Of a DNA stretch of 35,775 bases, positions 25,922-33,693 are shown one piece after another. The notes under the pieces are model-generated. The model did no database searches, had not been told where the DNA came from, and saw only the letters and a program-made list of their open reading frames with translations. This DNA comes from Aerococcaceae bacterium (GTDB taxonomy: Bacteria > Bacillota > Bacilli > Lactobacillales > Aerococcaceae), in contig JAUNEB010000012.1 of NCBI GenBank assembly GCA_030525795.1, forward strand, positions 1 through 35,775, given 5' to 3'. A program made the position numbers and the translations under genes. Numbering within the stretch: position 1 is the stretch's first letter; each line of letters opens with the position of its first letter.

Positions 25922-26458
25922 TCACTCCTTTTTGTGTAATAATCTTGAGATAGCTTGTTGCAACTCTTCTTGACTGTGTGCTTTTTGCCTTGCGCATACT
26001 TTTGCCGATTGCTCGCACACGTAACATTGGCGCAGCGGCAAGCCTAATTGCGTACGACTTGTTTGTTGAACGACGCCTTCCGAAAAATAGAGCACATCTA
26101 AATCTAGTAGTCGTCCTGCATGCCATTGTTGCTCAAAATTAACGAGCCACGTTTTTAAGTCGCTAGGCGAAACATTCAGCAACGCATAATATTCATCGCC
26201 TGTAGCTAACGCCAATTGCTCTTGTTGAACAAAGTGCTCTTCTCCGAGCATTTTTTTGATAGCTTCAATCGCCTCATCAAAAAATTGTTTCAATCGCGGA
26301 GACGTTTTGACAGCGCCAGGAATATTCATTGTCATAGAGAGTAAGCTTAATTGAGGATTGTTAGAAAGCCAGTGGTATTGAAGTTGAGAACGTTGTTCCC
26401 GCCGATACAACATCGCTGCGAGCGTCACGGGCTCTCCTGTGAATAGATTACTCCACAT
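25922..26458 (-). CDS. citX: Citrate lyase holo-ACP synthase CitX
   Basis: Attaches the phosphoribosyl-dephospho-CoA group to the serine of CitD (178 aa from the chosen start). Visible family motifs are GRLLDLDVLY and the Cys-rich RQCYVCEQSAKVCARQKAHS near the C-terminus. The start is uncertain. ATG at 26458 gives MWSNLFTGEPVT and overlaps the citF end by 11 bases. An ATG at 26470 is also in frame. Neither has a good ribosome site, so coupling to citF translation is likely. Confidence 0.88.
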   Translation of the reverse strand: MWSNLFTGEPVTLAAMLYRREQRSQLQYHWLSNNPQLSLLSMTMNIPGAVKTSPRLKQFFDEAIEAIKKMLGEEHFVQQEQLALATGDEYYALLNVSPSDLKTWLVNFEQQWHAGRLLDLDVLYFSEGVVQQTSRTQLGLPLRQCYVCEQSAKVCARQKAHSQEELQQAISRLLHKKE

Positions 26459-27983
26459 TATGTACCACATCAATTAGTGTGCCGTCACGATATTCAATGA
26501 GTGCGACAACTTTTTCGCCGTATTGGATTGCATCTGGCGTTCCTACAATGCTGTACGCTTTATCACGCAATTCTTGAATGGTAAATTGTGGTACGTCTAA
26601 TCCTTTAAAATGCTCCACTAAATCTGGGCGGTTCGGGTTGATTGCAATTCCGATTTCGGTGACAACGACATCAACACTTGTGCCAGGTGTTACGACTGTA
26701 TTTACCGCATCCACAAATGTTGGAATACGTCCGCGAATAAGTGGTGAAATAACCAAACTCATTTTGGAAGCGAAACTTGTATCAGGATGTCCGCCAGCAG
26801 CGCCACGAATGACGCCGTCTGAACCTGTCATAACATTGACATTGTATTGCGTGTCAATTTCTAACGCCGACAAAATCGCAATGTCCAAACGGTTAATCGC
26901 AGAGCCTTTGCTCAATGGTGAAGCGTACATGTTCGCGTCAATTTCGTAGTGGTTTGCGTTGCGTCCTAATGACAATGCAGATGGATGGTCGAAGTCTTGA
27001 ACGTCGATGACTTTTTCGACTAAGCCTGCTTCTAACAATTCAATCATCGCGTTAGTAATGCCACCTAATACGAAGCTTGCCTTAATATTGTCTTGCTCCA
27101 TTTTTTCGCGGATAAAACGTGTTACGGCTAATGAAGAGCCGCCTGTTCCTGTTTGGAAAGAAAATCCTTCTTTGTAGTAAGGTGAGTGCGTAATCACTTT
27201 TGAGGCGTATTCAGCAATGAGTAATTCTTTCGGGTTTTTGGTGTAGCGAGTTGCGCCTTTGGCAATTCCTTGAGGGTCGCCGATTGCGTCTACTACAACG
27301 ACGTAATCAACGTCTGTTTGCGGAATGCTAATCGGGGTGTTCGGGAATGGCACAAGCGTATCGGTAATAATGACGACTTGGTCAGCATATTTTGCATCAA
27401 CCATCGCATAACCAAGTGAGCCGCATGTTGCTTTTCCTTGCGTGCCGTTCGCGTTGCCGTATTCGTCTGAACTTGGCGCACCCAAAAAGGCAACGTCAAT
27501 ATGAATATCGCCTGACGCGATCGCACGCGCACGTCCACCGTGAGAACGTAATACGACTGGATTTTCCATGATTCCTGCTGAAATAGCAGCCCCTACTTTG
27601 TCGCGCAATCCACTTGACGTGATATTTGTGACGACACCATTTTTGATGTGGTCGATGAGCGGTGCGTGAATATTGGCAATCGAGCTTGGGGCAATCGACA
27701 AGTTTTTAATGCCCATTTTGGCGATTTCTTCAAGCACCATGTTCATCACAAAGTCGCCTTCTCTAAAATGATGATGGAATGAAATCGTCATGCCGTCTTT
27801 AAGGCCGGTTTTTTCGATGGCTTCGCGCAAGCTGCCGACTAATTTTTCATCGCGTGGTTTGACGGGACGAATGGTACGCGTTGCTTCTTTGTAAGTGTTA
27901 ATGTTCGCTAATTCGCCCGCATAAACGCCATATTGGTCTGCATAGGGCTGTGGAATATCGCGACCGATTTTATTTAATACCAT
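26448..27983 (-). CDS. citF: Citrate lyase alpha subunit CitF (citrate:acetyl-ACP transferase)
   Basis: Swaps acetyl for citryl on the acyl carrier CitD (511 aa). The N-terminal part carries TISFHHHFREGDFVMN, the later part VVVTEIGIAINPNRPDL, both typical for this CoA-transferase-like subunit. The start at 27983 (MVLNKIGRDIP) is chosen because AGGAGG lies 9 bases upstream. An earlier in-frame start would overlap citE without reason. It is packed directly after citE. Confidence 0.94.
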   Translation of the reverse strand: MVLNKIGRDIPQPYADQYGVYAGELANINTYKEATRTIRPVKPRDEKLVGSLREAIEKTGLKDGMTISFHHHFREGDFVMNMVLEEIAKMGIKNLSIAPSSIANIHAPLIDHIKNGVVTNITSSGLRDKVGAAISAGIMENPVVLRSHGGRARAIASGDIHIDVAFLGAPSSDEYGNANGTQGKATCGSLGYAMVDAKYADQVVIITDTLVPFPNTPISIPQTDVDYVVVVDAIGDPQGIAKGATRYTKNPKELLIAEYASKVITHSPYYKEGFSFQTGTGGSSLAVTRFIREKMEQDNIKASFVLGGITNAMIELLEAGLVEKVIDVQDFDHPSALSLGRNANHYEIDANMYASPLSKGSAINRLDIAILSALEIDTQYNVNVMTGSDGVIRGAAGGHPDTSFASKMSLVISPLIRGRIPTFVDAVNTVVTPGTSVDVVVTEIGIAINPNRPDLVEHFKGLDVPQFTIQELRDKAYSIVGTPDAIQYGEKVVALIEYRDGTLIDVVHNVE

Positions 27984-27984
27984 A

Positions 27985-28872
27985 TTAGAGTTCCTCCTCA
28001 CGAATCAACTTAGCTGCTTTAGCTAAAGCGAGAACGCGTTCTGCACGTTCAACGATTGGTTTGTCAATCATTTTGCCGTTGAGTGAAATAACGCCGCTGC
28101 CTTTAGCTTCTGCTTCTCTAATTGCATTGATAACATCTTTGGCGTGTTGGATTTCTTTTTCGCTTGGTGCGTAAACGGCATTGACCACTGGAATTTGGCG
28201 TGGATTGATAACAGACTTGCCATCAAAGCCGAGCTGTTTGATGTGGCGTACTTCTGCTTCGAAGCCTTCCATATTGTTCACATCAGAGTACACGGTGTCA
28301 ATCGCCGCAATGCCCGCTGCTCTCGCTGCATGAAGTACCATGCTACGCGCAAAAAAGAGTTCTTGTCCATCTGGATAACGTCGTGTTTTCATGTTGGTTA
28401 CGTAATCTTCTGCCCCTAAAGCAATCCCGATTAAACGAGTAGAAGCTTTTGTAATGTCGCGTGCGTTGAGCACTCCTTCAGCAGATTCAATCGCCGCCAT
28501 CATGCGTGTGCGTCCTTGTTCGATGCCGTATTGTTGTTCAACGCGCGTAATCACTGCGTCTACGTCAATAATGTCTTGCGCCGTTTCCGTTTTTGGCAAA
28601 CGGATTACGTTGACACCCGCCAATACCATTGCTTCAATATCTTGTTCGCCGCAAGTGTCCAATCCGTTAATACGCACAACGGTTTCAACACCACTGTAAT
28701 CAAAAGTCTTCAGCGCTGAATATACTAACATACGCGCAGAATCTTTTTCCTTTAAGGAAACGGAATCTTCCAAGTCAAACATAATGGAATCCGCTTGATA
28801 CAAAGGCGCATCGCGCAACATTGAAGCATTCGCTCCAGGGACAAACATCATCGTTCTTCTTAAGCGTTCCAT
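27985..28872 (-). CDS. citE: Citrate lyase beta subunit CitE (citryl-ACP lyase)
   Basis: Cleaves citryl-ACP to acetyl-ACP and oxaloacetate (295 aa). HpcH/HpaI-type barrel with [11 protein letters not shown] at the start, [20 protein letters not shown], and the metal-binding Glu in [21 protein letters not shown] lies 9 bases before the chosen ATG at 28872. It overlaps citD by 13 bases, so the lyase subunits are translationally coupled. Confidence 0.94.
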   Translation of the reverse strand: MERLRRTMMFVPGANASMLRDAPLYQADSIMFDLEDSVSLKEKDSARMLVYSALKTFDYSGVETVVRINGLDTCGEQDIEAMVLAGVNVIRLPKTETAQDIIDVDAVITRVEQQYGIEQGRTRMMAAIESAEGVLNARDITKASTRLIGIALGAEDYVTNMKTRRYPDGQELFFARSMVLHAARAAGIAAIDTVYSDVNNMEGFEAEVRHIKQLGFDGKSVINPRQIPVVNAVYAPSEKEIQHAKDVINAIREAEAKGSGVISLNGKMIDKPIVERAERVLALAKAAKLIREEEL

Positions 28873-29168
28873 GAGTCGATCTCCTTCCAATTGTATGTGT
28901 CTTGCCCTGCCGCACGATAAACTGCAGTAATTGTACGTGCTTTAATCGTGCAATCAAGAGCTCCTTTATCATTTGCTTCAACTTGAGCAGCTGTTATGCC
29001 TAATTGTTTTAACGTTTGCTCAATCGTTTCGCGAATGTGGCGTCCAAATTGTTTTTCAACATTACTTGTTAACTGAATAGAAATACCTTCTGTTTCGCTT
29101 GGCTGAACGGTAATCATAATATCGCTTGATTCCAACGTTCCTGCCACTGCTGTTTTGAGTAATTTCAT
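28860..29168 (-). CDS. citD: Citrate lyase acyl carrier protein CitD (gamma subunit)
   Basis: Carries the acetyl/citryl thioester on a phosphoribosyl-dephospho-CoA group (102 aa). Serine in [15 protein letters not shown] is the attachment region, and the family block [16 protein letters not shown] follows. Two ATGs lie side by side. The second (29168) has better spacing from GAGGTG and gives the usual MK start. The ligase CitC, which normally acetylates this group and is usually encoded next to citD, is not in the locus. Confidence 0.93.
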   Translation of the reverse strand: MKLLKTAVAGTLESSDIMITVQPSETEGISIQLTSNVEKQFGRHIRETIEQTLKQLGITAAQVEANDKGALDCTIKARTITAVYRAAGQDTYNWKEIDSWNA

Positions 29169-29181
29169 CATGTTTCACCTC

Positions 29182-29325
29182 TTATTTTGAATTGACTGGG
29201 AAAATTTTTAGTAAAGCAACAGAGGCCGCATATAAAATGCCTAGCACTAAGAAAATACCGCCCATTCCTAGTACCATTAATTGAATCGCCTGCCACAGAT
29301 GATCCATATTGATTGCTAAATTCAT
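29182..29325 (-). CDS. 47-residue membrane microprotein, OadG-like
   Basis: Short gene between oadB and citD, encoding MNLAINMDHLWQAIQLMV and then one membrane helix (about residues 17-41, GMGGIFLVLGILYAASVALL) and a short polar tail. ATG at 29325 has AAAGGAT 9 bases upstream. Size, single helix near the N-terminus and position next to oadB fit the small gamma (OadG) subunits that tether decarboxylase pumps, here without the usual cytoplasmic tail. Function is inferred from context only. Confidence 0.7.
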   Translation of the reverse strand: MNLAINMDHLWQAIQLMVLGMGGIFLVLGILYAASVALLKIFPVNSK

Positions 29326-29352
29326 CTTTGAAGCATCCTTTCTTACAAATTA

Positions 29353-30474
29353 TTAACTAAAAAATGCTAGCAACAAGCCGCCCGCAATAACAGAGGCAAT
29401 TTGTCCTGATACATTGGCACCGACCGCATACATCAAAATAAAGTTTTGCGGATCTTCTTCGGTTGCCATTTTTTGGATGACGCGGCTTGACATTGGGAAT
29501 GCCGAAATTCCTGCCGCACCAATCATTGGGTTGATTTTTTCTTTGCGGAATAAGTTCAATAACTTCGCAAACATTACGCCGCCGATAGAGTCCATAATAA
29601 AGGCTACTAACCCAAACAAGATAATTAACAATGTTTGAACATTCAAGAAGAGTTCTGCTTGCATTTTGACAGAGATGGTCAACCCTAACAAAATACTTAC
29701 AATGTTAACTAACTCGTTTTGCGCGGTTGCAGAAAGACGATCCAACACACCACATTCTCTCAACAAATTCCCAAACATTAAGAAACCTACAAGCGGCAAT
29801 GAAATGGGTGAAATAAAGCCAGCCACTACGGTAATAATAATTGGGAACAAAATTTTAGTCAGTTTAGAAACATTTTCTGCTTTGTATGTCATTCTAATTT
29901 TGCGTTCAGCTTTCGTTGTCACGAGTTTAATCGCGATTGGCTGAATAATTGGTACTAACGCCATGTAGGAGTAAGCCGCAACCGTAATCGGCCCTAACAA
30001 ATTCGGCGCCAGCTGGTTCGATACAAAAATCGAAGTCGGACCATCCGCTGCTCCGATAATTCCAATTGAAGCAGCTTCGCGAATATCAAATCCTGCTAAT
30101 ACCGCAACTACAACTACGAAGAAAATTCCAAATTGAGCCGCAGCTCCGAATAATAACATGAATGGATTTTGTAATAATGGACCAAAATCAATCATGGCAC
30201 CAATTCCAATAAAGATAAGTAATGGGAATAGTTCTGTGCTGATCCCGATATTGAACAATGTTTCAAATACGCCTTCTTGTTCTACGCCATTGACTACTTG
30301 CGTCAATACGCCTGTTCCTGGGAAATTCACTAATAGTGTTCCTAAGCCCATTGGTACTAACAATGTTGGCTCATACTCTTTTTTGATACCTAAATACATG
30401 AGTAAGCAACCGACGAGCATCATAATAATTTGTGGAAGGGTTATCGATGTAATCCCTTGAATTAACGTTTCCAT
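29353..30474 (-). CDS. oadB: Sodium-pumping oxaloacetate decarboxylase beta subunit OadB
   Basis: Membrane subunit (373 aa) that decarboxylates carboxybiotin and exports sodium. It is almost entirely hydrophobic helices. Family blocks visible are PLLIFIGIGAMIDFGPLL (about 83-100), IGIIGAADGPTSIF (about 137-150) with the sodium-site Asp, and GAAGISAFPMSSR near 320. GGAAGG lies before the ATG. Length is normal for the shorter Firmicute form. Confidence 0.95.
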   Translation of the reverse strand: METLIQGITSITLPQIIMMLVGCLLMYLGIKKEYEPTLLVPMGLGTLLVNFPGTGVLTQVVNGVEQEGVFETLFNIGISTELFPLLIFIGIGAMIDFGPLLQNPFMLLFGAAAQFGIFFVVVVAVLAGFDIREAASIGIIGAADGPTSIFVSNQLAPNLLGPITVAAYSYMALVPIIQPIAIKLVTTKAERKIRMTYKAENVSKLTKILFPIIITVVAGFISPISLPLVGFLMFGNLLRECGVLDRLSATAQNELVNIVSILLGLTISVKMQAELFLNVQTLLIILFGLVAFIMDSIGGVMFAKLLNLFRKEKINPMIGAAGISAFPMSSRVIQKMATEEDPQNFILMYAVGANVSGQIASVIAGGLLLAFFS

Positions 30475-30493
30475 ATTGACAAATCCTTCCTTA

Positions 30494-30883
30494 TTACTGA
30501 ATGGTTAATAACGCATCGCCTGCATTGACGACTTGTCCTGAAGTTACATGGATGCCGCTTACGACACCTGAACGACCTGCTACAATTTCGTTTTCCATTT
30601 TCATCGCTTCAAGAATCATTAATGGTTGATTCTCATTCACAGTGTCACCAACATTGACTAATATTCTCAAAATGGTACCAGGCATTGGAGAACTCATTGC
30701 GTCTGCGCCAGCTGGTGTTGCGTTAGCTGCCGGTGCTGGTGCTGGAGTTGGCGCAGCTGCTTCTGCTACTGGAGCTGGTGCTGGCGCTTGAACAGGAGCT
30801 GCTGGTTGAGGAACCGCTCCAATTTCTTCCATTTCAACTAAATATTCTTTACCATCAATTTTGATATTAAATTTACGTAACAT
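30494..30883 (-). CDS. oadD: Biotin carrier subunit of oxaloacetate decarboxylase (OadD)
   Basis: Carries carboxybiotin between OadA and OadB (129 aa). The N-terminal 22 residues are followed by a long Ala-Pro linker (about 23-62), then a biotinyl domain with Lys95 in LEAMKMENEI. Repeated-looking DNA at 30700-30810 simply encodes the Ala-Pro linker. AGGAGG is 8 bases before ATG. The separation from OadA matches the E. faecalis arrangement. Confidence 0.92.
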   Translation of the reverse strand: MLRKFNIKIDGKEYLVEMEEIGAVPQPAAPVQAPAPAPVAEAAAPTPAPAPAANATPAGADAMSSPMPGTILRILVNVGDTVNENQPLMILEAMKMENEIVAGRSGVVSGIHVTSGQVVNAGDALLTIQ

Positions 30884-30895
30884 ATATAATTCCTC

Positions 30896-31225
30896 CTAAG
30901 GTTTTTGATATTGATAAACATGCTTTACACGGTAATGTGTATCGGGAGAGTCGCTTGTTGCAATAGCTGCTGCAATGACTGAAATTCGAATAAGTTCGGG
31001 ATTTTTTTGCTTAATGGACTTCACAACAAAATGACTGTCGGCGTTATCTCCTGCCGCAATCGAAGTAGCAATTAAACTTACTAATTCGCGCTGCTCGGCA
31101 TCTTCTACTTCTACATAAGAAGGAATCAATTCCCATTGTTGACCGAATTCTTCCGCTTGATCATTCGCGTCCACATGTAATTCTGCGGGTTTCTTAGAAA
31201 AGAACTCCCAGAATCGTTTGAACAT
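30896..31225 (-). CDS. oadH: OadH-like subunit of the decarboxylase complex
   Basis: First gene of the leftward operon, 109 aa. It is named by position and resemblance to OadH of E. faecalis, which is known to join OadA and OadD in a soluble complex. The N-terminus is short and amphipathic (FKRFWEFFSKKP). The C-terminal half (about 45-109) reads ELVSLIATSIAAGD and ISVIAAAIATSD, two similar helix-like repeats, and matches a region fused to OadG in other species. No true membrane helix. ATG at 31225 is chosen because AAAGGAG lies 8 bases upstream. A GTG three codons earlier overlaps that site. Confidence 0.7.
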   Translation of the reverse strand: MFKRFWEFFSKKPAELHVDANDQAEEFGQQWELIPSYVEVEDAEQRELVSLIATSIAAGDNADSHFVVKSIKQKNPELIRISVIAAAIATSDSPDTHYRVKHVYQYQKP

Positions 31226-31248
31226 AACGTCCACTCCTTTCTTAAAAA

Positions 31249-31269
31249 ATAAGTAATCCGCTTACTTAT
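31249..31269. promoter_or_regulatory. Palindromic operator, cre-like, at the oadH transcription start
   Basis: ATAAGTAA and TTACTTAT (8 bp arms) around TCCGC. It covers about +1 to +20 of the oadH promoter. The core AGTAAGCGGATTAC resembles a CcpA cre box but departs from the consensus at two positions. Bound protein would block the start of transcription. Confidence 0.5.
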
Positions 31270-31274
31270 CATTT

Positions 31275-31303
31275 ATTATATACTTTCCCCGAATTGAATG
31301 TAA
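31275..31303 (-). promoter_or_regulatory. Promoter of the oadHDB-citDEFX-oadA operon
   Basis: Minus strand TTACAT (31298-31303), 17-base spacer, perfect TATAAT (31275-31280), about 43 bases before oadH. Confidence 0.7.
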
Positions 31304-31323
31304 CCTGTTTCACTGTTTTTTTA

Positions 31324-31337
31324 GTGTTCTATAACAC
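31324..31337. promoter_or_regulatory. Candidate CitO operator
   Basis: Inverted repeat GTGTTCTATAACAC (perfect 5 bp arms around CTAT) lies upstream of the oadH -35 box, with a partial copy GTGTTCTTTATAA at 31351-31363. The position between divergent promoters suits an activator operator of the GntR protein CitO. The assignment is inference. Confidence 0.4.
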
Positions 31338-31396
31338 GAGTGTTTTTTCTGTGTTCTTTATAAAGTTGCCATCTTCCCTTTTTGTGAAAAATTGTA

Positions 31397-31402
31397 TATG
31401 CT
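31397..31402 (+). promoter_or_regulatory. Possible -10 of the citH promoter
   Basis: TATGCT, the best -10-like hexamer upstream of citH. No convincing -35 is 16-18 bases before it, as expected for an activator-dependent promoter. The rest of 31235-31499 is AT-rich and holds no gene. Confidence 0.3.
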
Positions 31403-31445
31403 AGACTCATAAAAATAAAACGCGTAATATTTTTATAACATTATT

Positions 31446-31460
31446 TGTTTCCGCTTACAA
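31446..31460. promoter_or_regulatory. cre site (CcpA) upstream of citH
   Basis: The minus strand reads TTGTAAGCGGAAACA, which fits the cre consensus WTGNAANCGNWNNCW at every fixed position. It lies about 40 bases before citH and probably downstream of its promoter, where CcpA would repress when good sugars are present. Confidence 0.7.
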
Positions 31461-31499
31461 ATAGGTTTTGCAATATCTTTTGAAAGGAACTGATTTATA

Positions 31500-32900
31500 A
31501 TGCTTGCATTTTTATCTTATGCAATGATTGCCGTCTTCATGTACGTTATCATGAAAAAGAAAATGTCGCCCCTTACCGCATTGGTAATGATTCCCCTCGT
31601 ATTAACAATTATCGTTATTTTGACAGGTTCTGCTGATTTCTTAGCAGATGCTAAATTTGCCAAATTTGTTGGCGAAGACGGCCTTCCTAACAATTTAACT
31701 GCAATTGGGCCAATGGTTATGTACGGTATTAACAGTACTGCCAAAACCGGAATTATGTTATTATTCGCCATTTTGTACTTCTCATTAATGTTAGACGCAG
31801 GTTTGTTTGACCCAATTACAGAGCGAATGATTCGTTTTGCAAAAGGCGACCCAATGAAAGTGTTGATGGCAACGGCTGTTGTTGCTGCCGCTGTCTCAAT
31901 GAACGGTGACGGTACAACTACTACATTGATTTGCTGTTCTGCTTTCTTACCAATTTACAAAAAACTTGACATGAAAATCATGAACTTAGGTGTCTTGATT
32001 ATTTTACAAAATACCATCATGAACTTATTGCCATGGGGTGGCCCAACCGCTCGTGCAATGTCTGTTTTGGAAGTCGGCCCTGAAATTTTAGGTTACTTGG
32101 CTCCAGGTATGATTTTATCTGTATTATATGTTATTTTCATTGTTGCACGTAGCATGGGTAAAAAAGAACGCGAACGCTTAGGAATCGCACAACTTTCTGA
32201 AGCTGAATTACAAGAATTGATTGTCGTTTCTGACCCAGAAACTTTAGCACTTCGCCGTCCAAAAAACTTTGTTTTTAACGCTATTTTAACCGTTGTTTTA
32301 GTTGGGTGGTTAGTTTTAGGATCCTTCCAAGAATCCATCGCAATGCCATCATTACTATTGTTCGCTGTTGGAACATGTATTGCGTTAATGGTCAACTATC
32401 CTGTTTTGAAAGATCAATCTAAACGCATTAGCGAAAATGCTGGTGACGCTGTACAAGTTGTTATCTTAGTATTTGCAGCTGGTATTTTCATGGGGTTATT
32501 CCAAGGCTCTGGTATGGCAGGTGCGTTGTCACAAAGCTTCGCAACCATCATTCCAAAACAACTTGGTGGATTCTGGGGTCTAATCGTGGCATTGATTTCT
32601 GCACCAGGTACATTCTTCATTTCTAACGATGGTTTCTACTACGGAATCTTACCTGTTTTGGCAGAAGCTGGCGCAAATTACGGCTTCGACAACGTATCAA
32701 TGGCGCTCGCTTCCCTCATGGGTCAAGCGTTCCACTTATTGAGCCCACTTGTTGCGTTCATTTACTTATTGTTACGTTTAACAGGTTTGGATATGGGCGA
32801 ATGGCAAAAAGAATCAGCTAAATATGCAACAGTTATCTTTATTATCTTTGTTGTAACGATTATGCTTTTAGGTAAAATTCCATTCTACATTCCGCAATAA
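31500..32900 (+). CDS. citH: Citrate transporter CitH (CitMHS family)
   Basis: Imports citrate, in this family usually as a complex with a divalent metal (466 aa). About 11-12 hydrophobic segments cover the whole protein. Family blocks visible are ATAVVAAAVSMNGDGTTTTL (about 123-142), NLLPWGGPTARA (about 173-184) and FFISNDGFYYGILPVLAEAG (about 370-389). Which metal is used cannot be told. AAGGAA lies about 12 bases before ATG. It is divergent from the decarboxylase-lyase operon, and a terminator follows at once. Confidence 0.92.
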   Translation: MLAFLSYAMIAVFMYVIMKKKMSPLTALVMIPLVLTIIVILTGSADFLADAKFAKFVGEDGLPNNLTAIGPMVMYGINSTAKTGIMLLFAILYFSLMLDAGLFDPITERMIRFAKGDPMKVLMATAVVAAAVSMNGDGTTTTLICCSAFLPIYKKLDMKIMNLGVLIILQNTIMNLLPWGGPTARAMSVLEVGPEILGYLAPGMILSVLYVIFIVARSMGKKERERLGIAQLSEAELQELIVVSDPETLALRRPKNFVFNAILTVVLVGWLVLGSFQESIAMPSLLLFAVGTCIALMVNYPVLKDQSKRISENAGDAVQVVILVFAAGIFMGLFQGSGMAGALSQSFATIIPKQLGGFWGLIVALISAPGTFFISNDGFYYGILPVLAEAGANYGFDNVSMALASLMGQAFHLLSPLVAFIYLLLRLTGLDMGEWQKESAKYATVIFIIFVVTIMLLGKIPFYIPQ

Positions 32901-32916
32901 CCGTTGAGTTCTGTTG

Positions 32917-32944
32917 ACATCGGGAGAATTCTCCCGATGTTTTT
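32917..32944 (+). terminator. Terminator between citH and citO
   Basis: Perfect 24-base palindrome (32917-32940, arms ACATCGGGAGAA/TTCTCCCGATGT) followed by TTTT. It lies 17 bases past citH, so read-through to citO is probably partial and citO has its own promoter. Confidence 0.8.
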
Positions 32945-32946
32945 AG

Positions 32947-32975
32947 TTTATTAATACATCGAGATTCGCTATAAT
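32947..32975 (+). promoter_or_regulatory. Promoter of citO-citG
   Basis: TTTATT (32947-32952), 17-base spacer, perfect TATAAT (32970-32975), 22 bases before the citO start. Confidence 0.55.
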
Positions 32976-32997
32976 AATGATAAAGGAGGAAATGCGT

Positions 32998-33693
32998 ATG
33001 AATCCAATTATTACAGCTGTAAAGCGAAATCTAGATATTTTCCAAAACAAGCCGCTTAAAATTTCTGTCTACGAAGCGTTTCGCAAGACGATTATTTTGG
33101 GCGAAATTCCTGCGGGATCCCGCATTAACGAGAAAGAATTTTCTGAAGCGTTAAACATTAGCCGAACGCCAATTCGCTACGCGTTGGCAGAACTGACCAA
33201 GGAACAGCTCGTTGAATACACCCCCAAAATCGGCAACGTTGTACGTGGCATTAGTATCCGTGATGCGTTTGAAATTTTTGAAATTCGTAAGTCTTTAGAT
33301 ACTTTAGCGACGATTAAGGCTATGGAAAATATGACGCCTGAAGATTTTGAACTGCTGCACAATATGCTAGAAGAATGCGAGCAACTGAACCGCGATAATC
33401 GCATTGCTGACGTACTGAGTAATTTTGCCGCTTTTAATGCCTTCATTTATGAAAAAAGCCAAATGAAACGGCTACAGAGCATTGTAGAAGAATTGAAAAC
33501 TTATCTCTTTTACTTTAGAGATATTTCCATTCATTCGACGGAACGCCGCTACGAAGCACTCAAAGAACATTGGTTAATTTTGCGCGGCATGAAAAATAAA
33601 AATATTGACCAAATCACGCTCATTACTCACGAACATCTAGACCATTCGCTACATTTTATTATTAAAGAAATGGAGCGTCATCACATTGAATAA
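32998..33693 (+). CDS. citO: GntR-family regulator CitO
   Basis: Citrate-responsive transcription regulator (231 aa), FadR-like GntR subfamily. The N-terminal winged helix-turn-helix (about 18-80) has GEIPAGSRINEKEFSEAL and NISRTPIRYALAEL. The C-terminal all-helical FCD domain (about 90-225) has metal/ligand-type residues such as Asp in EIRKSLDTLA and a late His in EHLDHSLHF. In E. faecalis the equivalent protein activates both citrate operons when bound to citrate. The start at 32998 is chosen because AAAGGAGG lies 8 bases upstream. Earlier in-frame ATGs are at or before that site. Confidence 0.88.
   Translation: MNPIITAVKRNLDIFQNKPLKISVYEAFRKTIILGEIPAGSRINEKEFSEALNISRTPIRYALAELTKEQLVEYTPKIGNVVRGISIRDAFEIFEIRKSLDTLATIKAMENMTPEDFELLHNMLEECEQLNRDNRIADVLSNFAAFNAFIYEKSQMKRLQSIVEELKTYLFYFRDISIHSTERRYEALKEHWLILRGMKNKNIDQITLITHEHLDHSLHFIIKEMERHHIE

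Noticed and set aside
30690-30820. Tandem GCTGGTGCTGG-like DNA repeat
   Set aside because: It encodes the Ala-Pro linker of the biotin carrier and needs no other explanation.
32917-32940. 24-base palindrome as a CitO operator
   Set aside because: It is directly followed by TTTT and lies just after citH, so a terminator is the better explanation.
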